Source: Ruminococcus sp. CAG:403 (lineage in GTDB: Bacteria > Bacillota > Clostridia > Oscillospirales > Ruminococcaceae). From it: 18,202 nucleotides of DNA. The position numbers and the translations under genes were made by a program. Shown in pieces: positions 5,622 through 12,742 of this stretch; the first letter of the stretch is position 1, and the number at the start of each line of letters is the position of its first letter. A model generated the notes under the pieces. It saw only the letters and a program-made list of their open reading frames with translations. It made no database searches and had not been told where the DNA came from. Where the stretch lies: contig FR899058.1 in assembly GCA_000437255.1 (NCBI GenBank), forward strand, positions 14,481 to 32,682, read 5' to 3'.

Positions 5622-7742
5622 ATGAATGATGAAACCAAAAATCCAGAGACTGCTCAAACAGCGGATTCGGAAGACTTGCACAACCAGAATCCACCGCAGT
5701 CTACTCCAGAAGATGCTGTACTACCAGCTACGGAATCCCCTGCCACTGTGGATTCTAATTCCACAGACTCTACAGAAACATCTAATTCTTCTGAAGCAGA
5801 ATCGCCTTCTGATGCTGTACAGACAGATGCAGTTGATTCCGACTCAGCAGAGCCCAATACTGATGGCATCCTCTTAAAAGAATCATCCGGCTTTCAGCTT
5901 CGCACCCTCCTCCAGCAGGGAAAAGCGTGGGTTCGCCAAATCAGCTGGCCGCATTGTATCATGCGGTTTGCCGGCATCTATTTTCTCATTTCTGCTTTTT
6001 TTGCTGTTTTCTACTATTCCTTTCACGGAGATACTTCCTATCGACCCATTTTAAACTGGCACGAATTCCGAGACTGCATTTCCCTTCGCAATCTGATTCT
6101 GCTGGCAGCAGGTGCATATGTTCTCTTCTCCCTGCTCAAATTAAAATTCAAGCACACCCGACTGGACAGCAGTTTACTAATAGTCGGACTGGTCTCCTTC
6201 TCACTGGTAACCCTATGGCGAAATGAAAATATCTATTACTGTTTTGTCATGATTTTAATTACAGCCGTTTCCAGCTATATTGCCTTACAATATGACCGAA
6301 AATGTGCCACGAAGAAACTCCCGTTCTGGGTGACTTGTATTTTGCTGCTGCTATTAGCAGGCGGTGTTGCATTCTGTGTAGCAAGTTCCACCATTTATCA
6401 ATACAAAATGTATGGCACTTCCTGCTTTGACATGGGTATTTTCATTCAGATGTATCATTCCATGATCAATGATCTTTCTGTTGTTACAACCTGCGAACGA
6501 AATGAATTTTTGTCACACTTTGCCATTCACTTCTCCCCGATCTACTATTTGCTGCTTCCGTTCTACTATTTCTTCCCACATGCAGAAACATTGCTCATTG
6601 CGCAGGCTGTTCTCATTGCAGTCGGTGTCATTCCGCTGATGGGCATTTGCAGACAGTATCACTTTAAAAATGCAACAACGCTCTTCTTTGGAATTACCTA
6701 TTTATTCTGCTCGGAATTGATTGGCCCCTGCTACTATCATTTCCATGAGAATGCCTTTTTACCGCCGCTTCTGATGTGGCTCTTCTATGCCATTGAAAAG
6801 AAAAAGCCGATTCTGATCTATTTCTTTATGGTACTGGTTCTGTTTGTTAAGGAAGATGCCCCGATTTACATTGTATGTATCGGTGCTTATCTGCTATTCC
6901 AAAAGAACAAAACAGGTATTCGGAAGCACGGTGCCATTATGGCTGCCATTGGCGGAATTTACTTTGCCGTTGTAACTGGAATTATGAATCGCCATGCAGA
7001 AGGCGTTATGACCTCCCGTACATATGGCAACCTGATGATTGATCAGGATGCCGGCTTTGGAGAGATCATCAAAACTGTTTTAATGGACCCCGCTTACTTC
7101 TTCAGTCAGTGCATCCGAGAAGAAACTTTCCTATTCTTCCTGACGGTTATGATTCCACTTGGCCTGATGCCGTTTTTCACCAAAAAATTCTCGCACTTGT
7201 TTCTGGTACTCCCCTTCCTGCTGATGAATCTGGCAAGCGGATATCCATATGCTGCCAACATCGGATTCCAGTATGTCTTTGGAACCGGAACCTGTCTGGT
7301 CTATGCAACCATTGTAAACAGTGCCGATTTCCGGTCACGCAAACGGCAGTATGTGGCAGCATTTACCGCAATGGCATCCCTTTACTGTGCAACCACATTG
7401 TATTCCGGAAAGGTAGCCGGCAATCGAGAATCCTACCTGAATAATCAGGAACGCTATGAAAAGCAAGATGAGGTTCTGGAGAGCATTCCGGAAGATGCAT
7501 CTGTCGTATGTGATACGTTCTATGTACCGAAGCTTGCCAATCGAGATGAAGTTTATGAAATGAATGATTGGTTTGCAGAAAATCCTTCTTTCACAGATTT
7601 TGCAATCATTCGATTGGATATGGACTATGACTACAATGAAACACAGCGAAACAAATTGAAAGAAGAAGGCTATACCTACTATGCTGGCATTGATTCTGTC
7701 ATGGAAATCTATGTCAGCCCCACCTATGAATTTGCAAAATAA
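5622..7742 (+). CDS. DUF2079 family polytopic membrane protein
   Basis: 706 residues, ATG preceded by AAGGAG 10 bases upstream. The first 85 or so residues are rich in Ser, Thr, Asp and Glu and probably disordered in the cytoplasm. A membrane domain of more than ten hydrophobic segments follows (about 110-590), with the DUF2079 signature CFDMGIFIQMYHS near residue 268, HFAIHFSPIYYLLLPFYYF, CYYHFHENAFLPPLLMW and LFVKEDAPIYI. The soluble C-terminus contains IPEDASVVCDTFYVPKLANR, typical of the family tail. DUF2079 proteins resemble GT-C glycosyltransferases that use polyprenyl-phosphate sugars at the outer membrane face; activity is not proven for the family. The next gene is a polyprenyl-phosphate glycosyltransferase, which supports a donor-synthesis and transfer pair. 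Expression is probably controlled by the leader at 5341-5586. Confidence 0.88.
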   Translation: MNDETKNPETAQTADSEDLHNQNPPQSTPEDAVLPATESPATVDSNSTDSTETSNSSEAESPSDAVQTDAVDSDSAEPNTDGILLKESSGFQLRTLLQQGKAWVRQISWPHCIMRFAGIYFLISAFFAVFYYSFHGDTSYRPILNWHEFRDCISLRNLILLAAGAYVLFSLLKLKFKHTRLDSSLLIVGLVSFSLVTLWRNENIYYCFVMILITAVSSYIALQYDRKCATKKLPFWVTCILLLLLAGGVAFCVASSTIYQYKMYGTSCFDMGIFIQMYHSMINDLSVVTTCERNEFLSHFAIHFSPIYYLLLPFYYFFPHAETLLIAQAVLIAVGVIPLMGICRQYHFKNATTLFFGITYLFCSELIGPCYYHFHENAFLPPLLMWLFYAIEKKKPILIYFFMVLVLFVKEDAPIYIVCIGAYLLFQKNKTGIRKHGAIMAAIGGIYFAVVTGIMNRHAEGVMTSRTYGNLMIDQDAGFGEIIKTVLMDPAYFFSQCIREETFLFFLTVMIPLGLMPFFTKKFSHLFLVLPFLLMNLASGYPYAANIGFQYVFGTGTCLVYATIVNSADFRSRKRQYVAAFTAMASLYCATTLYSGKVAGNRESYLNNQERYEKQDEVLESIPEDASVVCDTFYVPKLANRDEVYEMNDWFAENPSFTDFAIIRLDMDYDYNETQRNKLKEEGYTYYAGIDSVMEIYVSPTYEFAK

Positions 7743-7819
7743 AGAATGCTGTTGACACACAGGAAAACAGCTTCTGCATAACAAGGGATGAAAAAAGAAA
7801 AAGGAAAGGATGAACGCAA
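7743..7819 (+). other. Short intergenic region with possible weak promoter
   Basis: A perfect TTGACA occurs at 7751-7756, but the matching -10 positions read TGCATA or CATAAC, which is poor. GCTGTT and AACAGC could form a 6-bp hairpin without a T-run. The two flanking genes are therefore most likely one transcript. Confidence 0.35.
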
Positions 7820-8812
7820 ATGCAAGATAAAATCTCAATTATTATACCCTGCTACAACGAACAAGAAACCATTCCGCTCTTCATTCAGGCAATGGATCAG
7901 GTTTATCACCGCATGCAAGAAGCATACAATGTCAGAATGGAGTATTTATTTGTAGATGATGGCTCCAGAGACAATACCTTAACCGTTATGAAGGAAGCAG
8001 CTGCACAGTATCCGCATGTCAGCTACCTGTCTTTCTCCCGCAACTTTGGAAAGGAAGCTGCTATGTTTGCCGGATTGGAACATGCAGACGGTGATTATGT
8101 TGTCATCATTGACGCAGACTTGCAGGATCCACCGGAACTGGTAGAAGAAATGTATACCACCATCAAGAATTCAGATTATGATTGTGTCGCCTCCAGAAGA
8201 GTCAATCGAACCGGAGAATCCAAGATCCGTTCCTTTTTTGCCAGAATGTTCTACAAAGTCATTCGGAAAATCTCTAAAACCAACATTGTAGACGGTGCAC
8301 GAGACTTCCGTATGATGACCCGTCAAATGGTAGACTCTATCGTTTCTTTGCGGGAATACAATCGTTTCTCCAAGGGAATTTTCCAATGGGTTGGCTTCAA
8401 TACCAAATGGATTGCCTTTGAAAATCGTAACCGTGTAGCCGGCACCACCAAGTGGTCATTCTGGGGATTGCTGCTCTACGCCATTGAGGGTATCATCGCT
8501 TTTTCTACAGCTCCCCTTGCACTATCTTCCGTTATGGGCATTGTGTTCTGTTTCATCGCCCTCATTATGGTATTGGTTTTCTTCTTCCGGGCATTGATCT
8601 GGGGGGATCCTGTTTCCGGATGGCCGTCACTCGCCTGCATCATTTGTTTTGTAGCAGGCATTCAGCTCTTCTGCAACGGCATTACCGGCTTGTATGTATC
8701 CAAGACCTATTCCGAAGTGAAGAAACGGCCACAGTACATCATCAAAACACATCAGATTAGCAAGGATCAACAAGAAGCGGAAGCAAAGCAGTCTGATTCT
8801 CCTGCATCCTAA
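7820..8812 (+). CDS. Family 2 glycosyltransferase, GtrB/DPM1-like (polyprenyl-phosphate sugar synthase)
   Basis: 330 residues. The ATG at 7820 lies 9 bases after AGGAAAGGA. The GT-A fold motifs are clear: IIIPCYNEQ (7-15), VDDGSRDNT (45-53), SRNFGKEAAMFAG (73-85), and DADLQDPP (98-105), whose acidic residues bind the metal and nucleotide sugar. GARDFRMM and YNRFSKG follow, then the basic RNRVAGTTKWSF segment that precedes the membrane in GtrB-type enzymes. Two hydrophobic segments (about 230-255 and 265-290) anchor it with the active site in the cytoplasm. Family members transfer glucose, mannose or another sugar from a nucleotide donor to undecaprenyl phosphate. The sugar cannot be told from sequence. 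The upstream DUF2079 protein may use the product. A terminator follows 17 bases after the stop. Confidence 0.93.
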   Translation: MQDKISIIIPCYNEQETIPLFIQAMDQVYHRMQEAYNVRMEYLFVDDGSRDNTLTVMKEAAAQYPHVSYLSFSRNFGKEAAMFAGLEHADGDYVVIIDADLQDPPELVEEMYTTIKNSDYDCVASRRVNRTGESKIRSFFARMFYKVIRKISKTNIVDGARDFRMMTRQMVDSIVSLREYNRFSKGIFQWVGFNTKWIAFENRNRVAGTTKWSFWGLLLYAIEGIIAFSTAPLALSSVMGIVFCFIALIMVLVFFFRALIWGDPVSGWPSLACIICFVAGIQLFCNGITGLYVSKTYSEVKKRPQYIIKTHQISKDQQEAEAKQSDSPAS

Positions 8813-8829
8813 TCAACAAAATCAATTAG

Positions 8830-8873
8830 AAAAACGGACATACTGGAACTTACATCCAGTATGTCCGTTTTTT
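8830..8873. terminator. Bidirectional intrinsic terminator
   Basis: An 18-bp perfect inverted repeat, arms 8830-8847 and 8855-8872 with a 7-base loop, starts with an A-run and ends in TTTTTT. It separates the convergent glycosyltransferase and ispE genes and can serve both. Confidence 0.95.
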
Positions 8874-8896
8874 GTTGTTTTCCATTTAATTACAAG

Positions 8897-9781
8897 TTAA
8901 GACTGCTCGGAAACAATTTGAAAGGAAGTATCGGTTGTCTTACAGCACATTACAAACGGTACCATTTTCTGCAATCGCTGATAACATGCCAGCTGTGCAG
9001 AGGTCGATTCAAACATTCCAAAAACAGCAGCGCCACTTCCGGTCATCACACTACATGCGGCTCCCAGCTCCCGCATGGTCTGCTGAATGCTGGAAATTTC
9101 CGCATTGGAAATTCCCTGCTCAAACAAATTGCTACAAAGCGGAGCCAACTGCACAAGCAGTTTTCCCTGTAGAATGCAATGCTTCAATTCCTGTACATTC
9201 GGATGCTGTAAATTGCTGCATCCATCCAGTTTCTGATAAGCAGTTTTTGTCGAAACACCAATGCGTCCCTTTGCCAGCAGCAGCAAGGTTCCTGCCTGCG
9301 CTGGCAATGCTTTTAAGCGCTCTCCGATTCCATCGGCAAATGCAGTTCCGCCATAAAAGAAAAACGGAACATCTGCGCCAAGCTGCAACCCCCATTCACA
9401 CAATGTTTCCAGTGGAATTCCTGCATGTGTCAAACGATTTAATGCATAGAGCGTTGCGGCAGCGTCGGAACTGCCTCCCCCCATTCCTGCCTGAGAAGGA
9501 ATGAACTTTCGCAAGAAGATGGAAACGCCGCTTTGCAATCCAGTCTTCTCCAAAAAGAGGGCAGCTGCCTGATAGACCAGGTTTTTTTCATTGCACGGAA
9601 TGGCACGAAGATTGCATTGCAGCTGAATCCCCGGCTTCGGCACCAATTGAACTTGCAGTGTGTCATAGATCGAAACAGTCTGAAAAATGGTTTCCAAGGT
9701 GTGGTATCCATCTGGACGCTTTCCGGTAATATCCAGTGCCAGATTAATTTTAGCAGCTGTTCGTATGGTAAGCTGCCTCAT
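8897..9781 (-). CDS. ispE: 4-diphosphocytidyl-2-C-methyl-D-erythritol kinase
   Basis: 294 residues, normal length. IspE is the GHMP kinase of the non-mevalonate (MEP) isoprenoid route; it phosphorylates the 2-hydroxyl of CDP-methylerythritol with ATP in the cytoplasm. Seen here: AAKINLALDITGKRPDGYH at the N-terminus with catalytic Lys11, the glycine-rich ATP loop PSQAGMGGGSSDAA (95-108), LGADVPFF with catalytic Asp137, and the C-terminal MTGSGAAVFG loop. The ATG overlaps the aminotransferase stop by 4 bases (ATGA), so translation is probably coupled and the gene belongs to the operon with the Lrp-type regulator. All key residues are present, so it should be active and essential if no mevalonate pathway exists. 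Confidence 0.96.
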   Translation of the reverse strand: MRQLTIRTAAKINLALDITGKRPDGYHTLETIFQTVSIYDTLQVQLVPKPGIQLQCNLRAIPCNEKNLVYQAAALFLEKTGLQSGVSIFLRKFIPSQAGMGGGSSDAAATLYALNRLTHAGIPLETLCEWGLQLGADVPFFFYGGTAFADGIGERLKALPAQAGTLLLLAKGRIGVSTKTAYQKLDGCSNLQHPNVQELKHCILQGKLLVQLAPLCSNLFEQGISNAEISSIQQTMRELGAACSVMTGSGAAVFGMFESTSAQLACYQRLQKMVPFVMCCKTTDTSFQIVSEQS

Positions 9782-10962
9782 ACAGATGCATCCTTTTTGT
9801 GTCGCTGTACGAACGCTTCAATCCGTCCCAATGCCTCCATCAAATGTTTAATAGAATAAGCATAGGAAATTCGAATAAAGCCTTCTCCGCTTGCTCCAAA
9901 CGCATTACCTGGAACCACAGCCACTTTTTCCTCTTGCAGCAGTTTCTCACAGAACGTTTCACTATCCATTCCGGTACTGCGAATGCATGGAAATACATAA
10001 AAAGCACCTTCCGGATTGAAGCAATGCAGTCCAATTCGGTTTAATCCATCTACCAGCATCCGGCGGCGCACATTGTATTCATGCACCATTTTCTGCACCT
10101 CATCGTCACAAGTCTGCAAGGCTGTAATGGCTGCATACTGGCTGACAGTCGGTGCACACATGATGGCATACTGATGGATTTTCAGCATCTGCTGGCAAAG
10201 CGGCTTTGGCGCAGCCAAAAATCCCAGACGCCAACCTGTCATGGCAAACGACTTGGAAAAGCCATTGACCAGAATGGTACGCTCCTGCATACCCTCCAGC
10301 TCTGCAATGGAGCAATGCTTTCTGCCATACGTCTGCTCGCTGTAAATCTCATCGGAAAGTACCACAATATTGGTCTCCCGCAAAACGTCTGCAATCTGTT
10401 CCAGATCTTCCCGCGTCATAATGCCGCCAGTCGGATTATTCGGAAACGGAAGAATCAGCATTTTGGTCTTTTCCGTAATGTGCTCCCGCAATTCCTGTGC
10501 GGTTAACTTAAAATGATTTTCTTCCTTGGTTGGAATGGCTACGGCAACTCCGTGCATCAGCTCAACAATTGGGCGGTAACAGACAAAACACGGTTCCACC
10601 AAAAGCACTTCATCCCCTGGATTGACGACGCTGCGAATCGCAAGATCAATGGCTTCCGATCCGCCAACCGTAATCACAATTTCATCCTGCGGATGGTAGG
10701 TCAGATTGTTTTTCCGTTTTAAGTAGTCTGCAACTGCCTGCCGCAAATCCATCATACCAGAATTGGCACTGTAAATAATTCGTTTGCGTTCCAGTACATC
10801 CATCGCCGTTTTCCGAATGGCCCATGGTGTTGGGAAATCCGGTTCTCCAACGCCCAAACTGATAACGCCTTCCATGGTAGATGCCAAATCAAAGAATTTC
10901 CGTATTCCAGATGGCTGCATGGCTTTTACCTGATCCGACAGGATCGTATCATAATTTATCAC
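9778..10962 (-). CDS. Class I/II PLP-dependent aminotransferase (AlaT/PatA-like)
   Basis: 394 residues in the fold type I aspartate aminotransferase superfamily. The GTG start at 10962 forms a GTGA overlap with the stop of the regulator gene. Motifs: LGVGEPDFPTP (36-46), YSANSGMMDLR (64-74), VGGSEAID (99-106), PNNPTGG (174-180), SDEIYSE (203-209) with Asp204 and Tyr207 for the cofactor ring, and NGFSKSFAMTGWRLGF with PLP Lys237 and phosphate-binding Arg245. RISYA near residue 367 carries the substrate-carboxylate Arg. The neighbouring Lrp/AsnC gene recalls the Bacillus subtilis yugG-yugH (alaR-alaT) pair, so an alanine- or aspartate-type transaminase acting on glutamate and an oxoacid is the best guess. 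The exact substrate is open; aromatic or diaminopimelate precursors are alternatives. Confidence 0.92.
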   Translation of the reverse strand: MINYDTILSDQVKAMQPSGIRKFFDLASTMEGVISLGVGEPDFPTPWAIRKTAMDVLERKRIIYSANSGMMDLRQAVADYLKRKNNLTYHPQDEIVITVGGSEAIDLAIRSVVNPGDEVLLVEPCFVCYRPIVELMHGVAVAIPTKEENHFKLTAQELREHITEKTKMLILPFPNNPTGGIMTREDLEQIADVLRETNIVVLSDEIYSEQTYGRKHCSIAELEGMQERTILVNGFSKSFAMTGWRLGFLAAPKPLCQQMLKIHQYAIMCAPTVSQYAAITALQTCDDEVQKMVHEYNVRRRMLVDGLNRIGLHCFNPEGAFYVFPCIRSTGMDSETFCEKLLQEEKVAVVPGNAFGASGEGFIRISYAYSIKHLMEALGRIEAFVQRHKKDASV

Positions 10963-11438
10963 GGACCAACAAAGCCCCTTTCATCCGGCTCCTCAGTTTC
11001 AATGAAGATGCCTTTTTCCTTATATTTTTTCAATACAAAATGGGTGGCTGTGGAAAGTACACCATGCAGCGGTGCCAAACGCTGAGAGACAAACAATGCA
11101 ACATCTTTCACATTATCGCCGCTGATGGATACCATCAAATCATAAGCACCGGACATCAAAGAGATGCTCTCTACCTCATCATACTGCATAATGGTATGTG
11201 CAATTTCTTCAAATCCACAATCCTTTTGCGGGGTCACACGCAGTTCAATGATGGCATTCACCCGATCGTCATTCGTCAGTTCTTCGTTGCAAATGACACT
11301 ATATCCCTTAATAACGCCATCCTGTTCCAGCTGCTTAATTTCCGCCGCCACTTCTGCTTCCGTTTTTCCCAGCATAACCGCCAGCTGTGCATCGGAAAGC
11401 CGGGCGTTCTGTTTCAACAGTGCGATCAATTCATTCAT
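10959..11438 (-). CDS. Lrp/AsnC family transcriptional regulator
   Basis: 159 residues from the ATG at 11438, which has AGGAGG 7 bases upstream (11446-11451); a longer frame to 11513 lacks such a site. Residues 1-50 form the winged helix-turn-helix (NARLSDAQLAVMLGKTEAEV, then IKQLEQDGVIKGY), and residues 60-135 the ligand-binding RAM domain with SGAYDLMVSI (96-105). Family members form dimers and octamers and respond to amino acids. As first gene of the unit with an aminotransferase and ispE, it probably controls its own operon in response to an amino acid, perhaps alanine. A GTGA overlap joins it to the aminotransferase. No clear SigA promoter is visible in the 131 bases upstream, so transcription might partly come from the histidinol-phosphatase gene. 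Confidence 0.92.
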   Translation of the reverse strand: MNELIALLKQNARLSDAQLAVMLGKTEAEVAAEIKQLEQDGVIKGYSVICNEELTNDDRVNAIIELRVTPQKDCGFEEIAHTIMQYDEVESISLMSGAYDLMVSISGDNVKDVALFVSQRLAPLHGVLSTATHFVLKKYKEKGIFIETEEPDERGFVGP

Positions 11439-11518
11439 AGATAATCCTCCTGTTCTATCACAAGCAAACTGCACCCATAAAGGATACCCACCATCTTGTG
11501 ATGATCCATCCATTGGCT

Positions 11519-11536
11519 ATGAGATACGATACTCAT
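11519..11536. promoter_or_regulatory. Imperfect palindrome upstream of the Lrp-type gene, candidate operator
   Basis: ATGAG and CTCAT arms flank an 8-base core of GATAC-type direct repeats. It lies about 80-98 bases before the regulator start, where autoregulatory sites of Lrp/AsnC proteins are often found. The core is not symmetric, so this is only a candidate. Confidence 0.25.
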
Positions 11537-11540
11537 CGTT

Positions 11541-11574
11541 TTTGATCTGATTTCCAATTACGACAGAGATCAAA
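11541..11574. repeat. 8-bp inverted repeat overlapping the histidinol-phosphatase stop
   Basis: TTTGATCT (11541-11548) and AGATCAAA (11567-11574) are exact complements 18 bases apart and include the stop codon of the PHP gene. There is no T-run on either side, so it is not a standard terminator. It could be an RNA stem or a binding site. Confidence 0.35.
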
Positions 11575-12415
11575 TTGATATGGCAGTAAACTGCGGCTGG
11601 TGCCGTTCGAACCAGCAAAGATACCGAAATCCAGCTTCTTTTGCCAGCTGCATGCCATCTGAAAGATGGCTGCCTAGATCGGCTGCACAATGTGCATCGG
11701 TTCCAATGGTGAGAATCTCTCCGCCCAGTTCCCGATACAACCGCAGCAACTCCAATGTTGGAAACGGCTTTCCATATTTCTGCCGCAAACCGGATACGTT
11801 CAGTTCAATGCCCTTTCCCGCCTGAATTACTGCGGAAAAGCATTGCCGTATCTGCTCTTCATAAGCAGAACAAGGAACTGAAAAGCCATGTTCCCCTTCT
11901 ATGTATCGAAGCGGATAGGTCAGATGTCCCAGCACATCAAACTTCCCCCACTGACAAATGGTCAGCAGCTCGGAAAAATATTGTTCCATCAATGCTGGAA
12001 TGGTTTCCGGCGTATACGTCAAACTGAAAAAGTCTTCCTGATCTGAAAGCTCATGCAGCGAACCGATCACAAAATCCAAATCCGGATGCTGCACCACACG
12101 ATCTGCCAACGCAAAATCTGCATTGGCTTGTCCCAATTCAATGCCGCAAGCAACCCGAAGCGTTCCTGCAAATGCTTGCTTACATTGGGAAGCCGTCTTG
12201 ACTGCTTTTTGAAAGACCGCTTCATAATCAAAGAACTCCCACTCATTTCTTGGCTGACACTGATAGGTCTCCTGTGAAAAAAAGCGATTCAATTCCACAT
12301 GATCGGTAATTGCCAGTCCATCCAGATGATTGGCAATTGCCTGATGACACAATGTAATGGCGCTGCCGAAGCCATCGGGAGAAGTTGCAGTGTGGGTATG
12401 ACAATCCATGCGCAT
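11570..12415 (-). CDS. PHP-domain histidinol-phosphatase (HisJ/HisK type)
   Basis: 281 residues, ATG with AGGAGG 8 bases upstream (12424-12429). PHP metal-site motifs run through the protein: CHTHTATSPDG (His6, His8, Asp14), AITDHVE (His39), CGIELG (Glu93), GSLHEL (His121), LGHLTYPLRY (His164), ELNVSGLRQKYG and GTDAH (Asp240, His242). Length and motif order fit the trinuclear-metal histidinol-phosphatases that cleave L-histidinol phosphate in histidine synthesis. No other his genes are nearby, so the substrate is by family only; some PHP phosphatases act on other phosphoesters. It has its own extended -10 promoter and a palindrome near that promoter's -35. Confidence 0.88.
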   Translation of the reverse strand: MRMDCHTHTATSPDGFGSAITLCHQAIANHLDGLAITDHVELNRFFSQETYQCQPRNEWEFFDYEAVFQKAVKTASQCKQAFAGTLRVACGIELGQANADFALADRVVQHPDLDFVIGSLHELSDQEDFFSLTYTPETIPALMEQYFSELLTICQWGKFDVLGHLTYPLRYIEGEHGFSVPCSAYEEQIRQCFSAVIQAGKGIELNVSGLRQKYGKPFPTLELLRLYRELGGEILTIGTDAHCAADLGSHLSDGMQLAKEAGFRYLCWFERHQPQFTAISI

Positions 12416-12473
12416 ACCGGATGCCTCCTATCCAAATGAAGTTTTTCTGCCATATCTTTCATAGCTTCTTTTT

Positions 12474-12502
12474 ATTATACCATACCTTTTCCAAAATTAC
12501 CA
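12474..12502 (-). promoter_or_regulatory. Extended -10 promoter for the histidinol-phosphatase gene
   Basis: The minus strand reads TGG-TATAAT (-10 at 12479-12474). At 17 bases the -35 is TGGTAA, which is weak, so the extended TGn is probably important. The 22-bp palindrome at 12502-12523 adjoins the -35 region. Confidence 0.65.
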
Positions 12503-12523
12503 GAACATTTTATAAAAAGTTCT
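12502..12523. promoter_or_regulatory. 22-bp near-perfect palindrome, candidate operator
   Basis: AGAAC and GTTCT arms enclose an AT core (TTTTATAAAA), with one mismatched pair out of eleven. It sits between two divergent promoters, abutting the weak -35 of the PHP gene, as an operator would. Confidence 0.45.
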
Positions 12524-12549
12524 CTCCAATCCTCTCTCTTTCTTTTATG

Positions 12550-12564
12550 AAGTTATCGTAACTT
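12550..12564. promoter_or_regulatory. Perfect AAGTTA-TCG-TAACTT inverted repeat, candidate regulator site
   Basis: Six-base arms with a 3-base spacer are centred about 66 bases before the predicted start of transcription of the acyl-CoA synthetase gene. That spacing fits an upstream activator or repressor site. No T-run follows, so it is not a terminator. Confidence 0.4.
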
Positions 12565-12587
12565 TTGTCAAATTCCGCTGAAATATA

Positions 12588-12616
12588 TTGACATGCCTTT
12601 CAAATCGAGTTATAAT
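12588..12616 (+). promoter_or_regulatory. Perfect consensus SigA promoter of the acyl-CoA synthetase gene
   Basis: TTGACA (12588-12593), a 17-base spacer and TATAAT (12611-12616) match the consensus fully. Transcription should start near 12623 and leave a 120-nt leader. Confidence 0.93.
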
Positions 12617-12622
12617 AAATAA

Positions 12623-12742
12623 GTGTATAAAAAAATGCATATTCTCTGCATCCATACACAGAAGATGTCGATTGGCACCAATTCGATGGCGTTTCGACAC
12701 TTGAAGCATTATATTGAAATCTAAAAAGAAGGAATTATAGAC
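12623..12742 (+). promoter_or_regulatory. Leader with two stem-loops before the acyl-CoA synthetase gene
   Basis: The transcript should begin with a hairpin: GTGTAT (12623-12628) with ATACAC (12654-12659), enclosing ATGCA/TGCAT. A second stem pairs TGTCGA (12666-12671) with TCGACA (12694-12699) around an ATTG/CAAT hairpin. There is no terminator. A 5' stabiliser is the simplest reading; a riboswitch is possible but unsupported. AAGAAGGA precedes the ATG. Confidence 0.4.

Noticed and set aside
7751..7780. Promoter between the DUF2079 and glycosyltransferase genes
   Set aside because: The -35 TTGACA is perfect, but no acceptable -10 lies at 16-18 bases.
7810..7830. Six-codon mini-frame overlapping the glycosyltransferase start
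   Set aside because: Its ATG directly abuts the ribosome site with no spacing; the ATG at 7820 has the right spacing and the family N-terminus.
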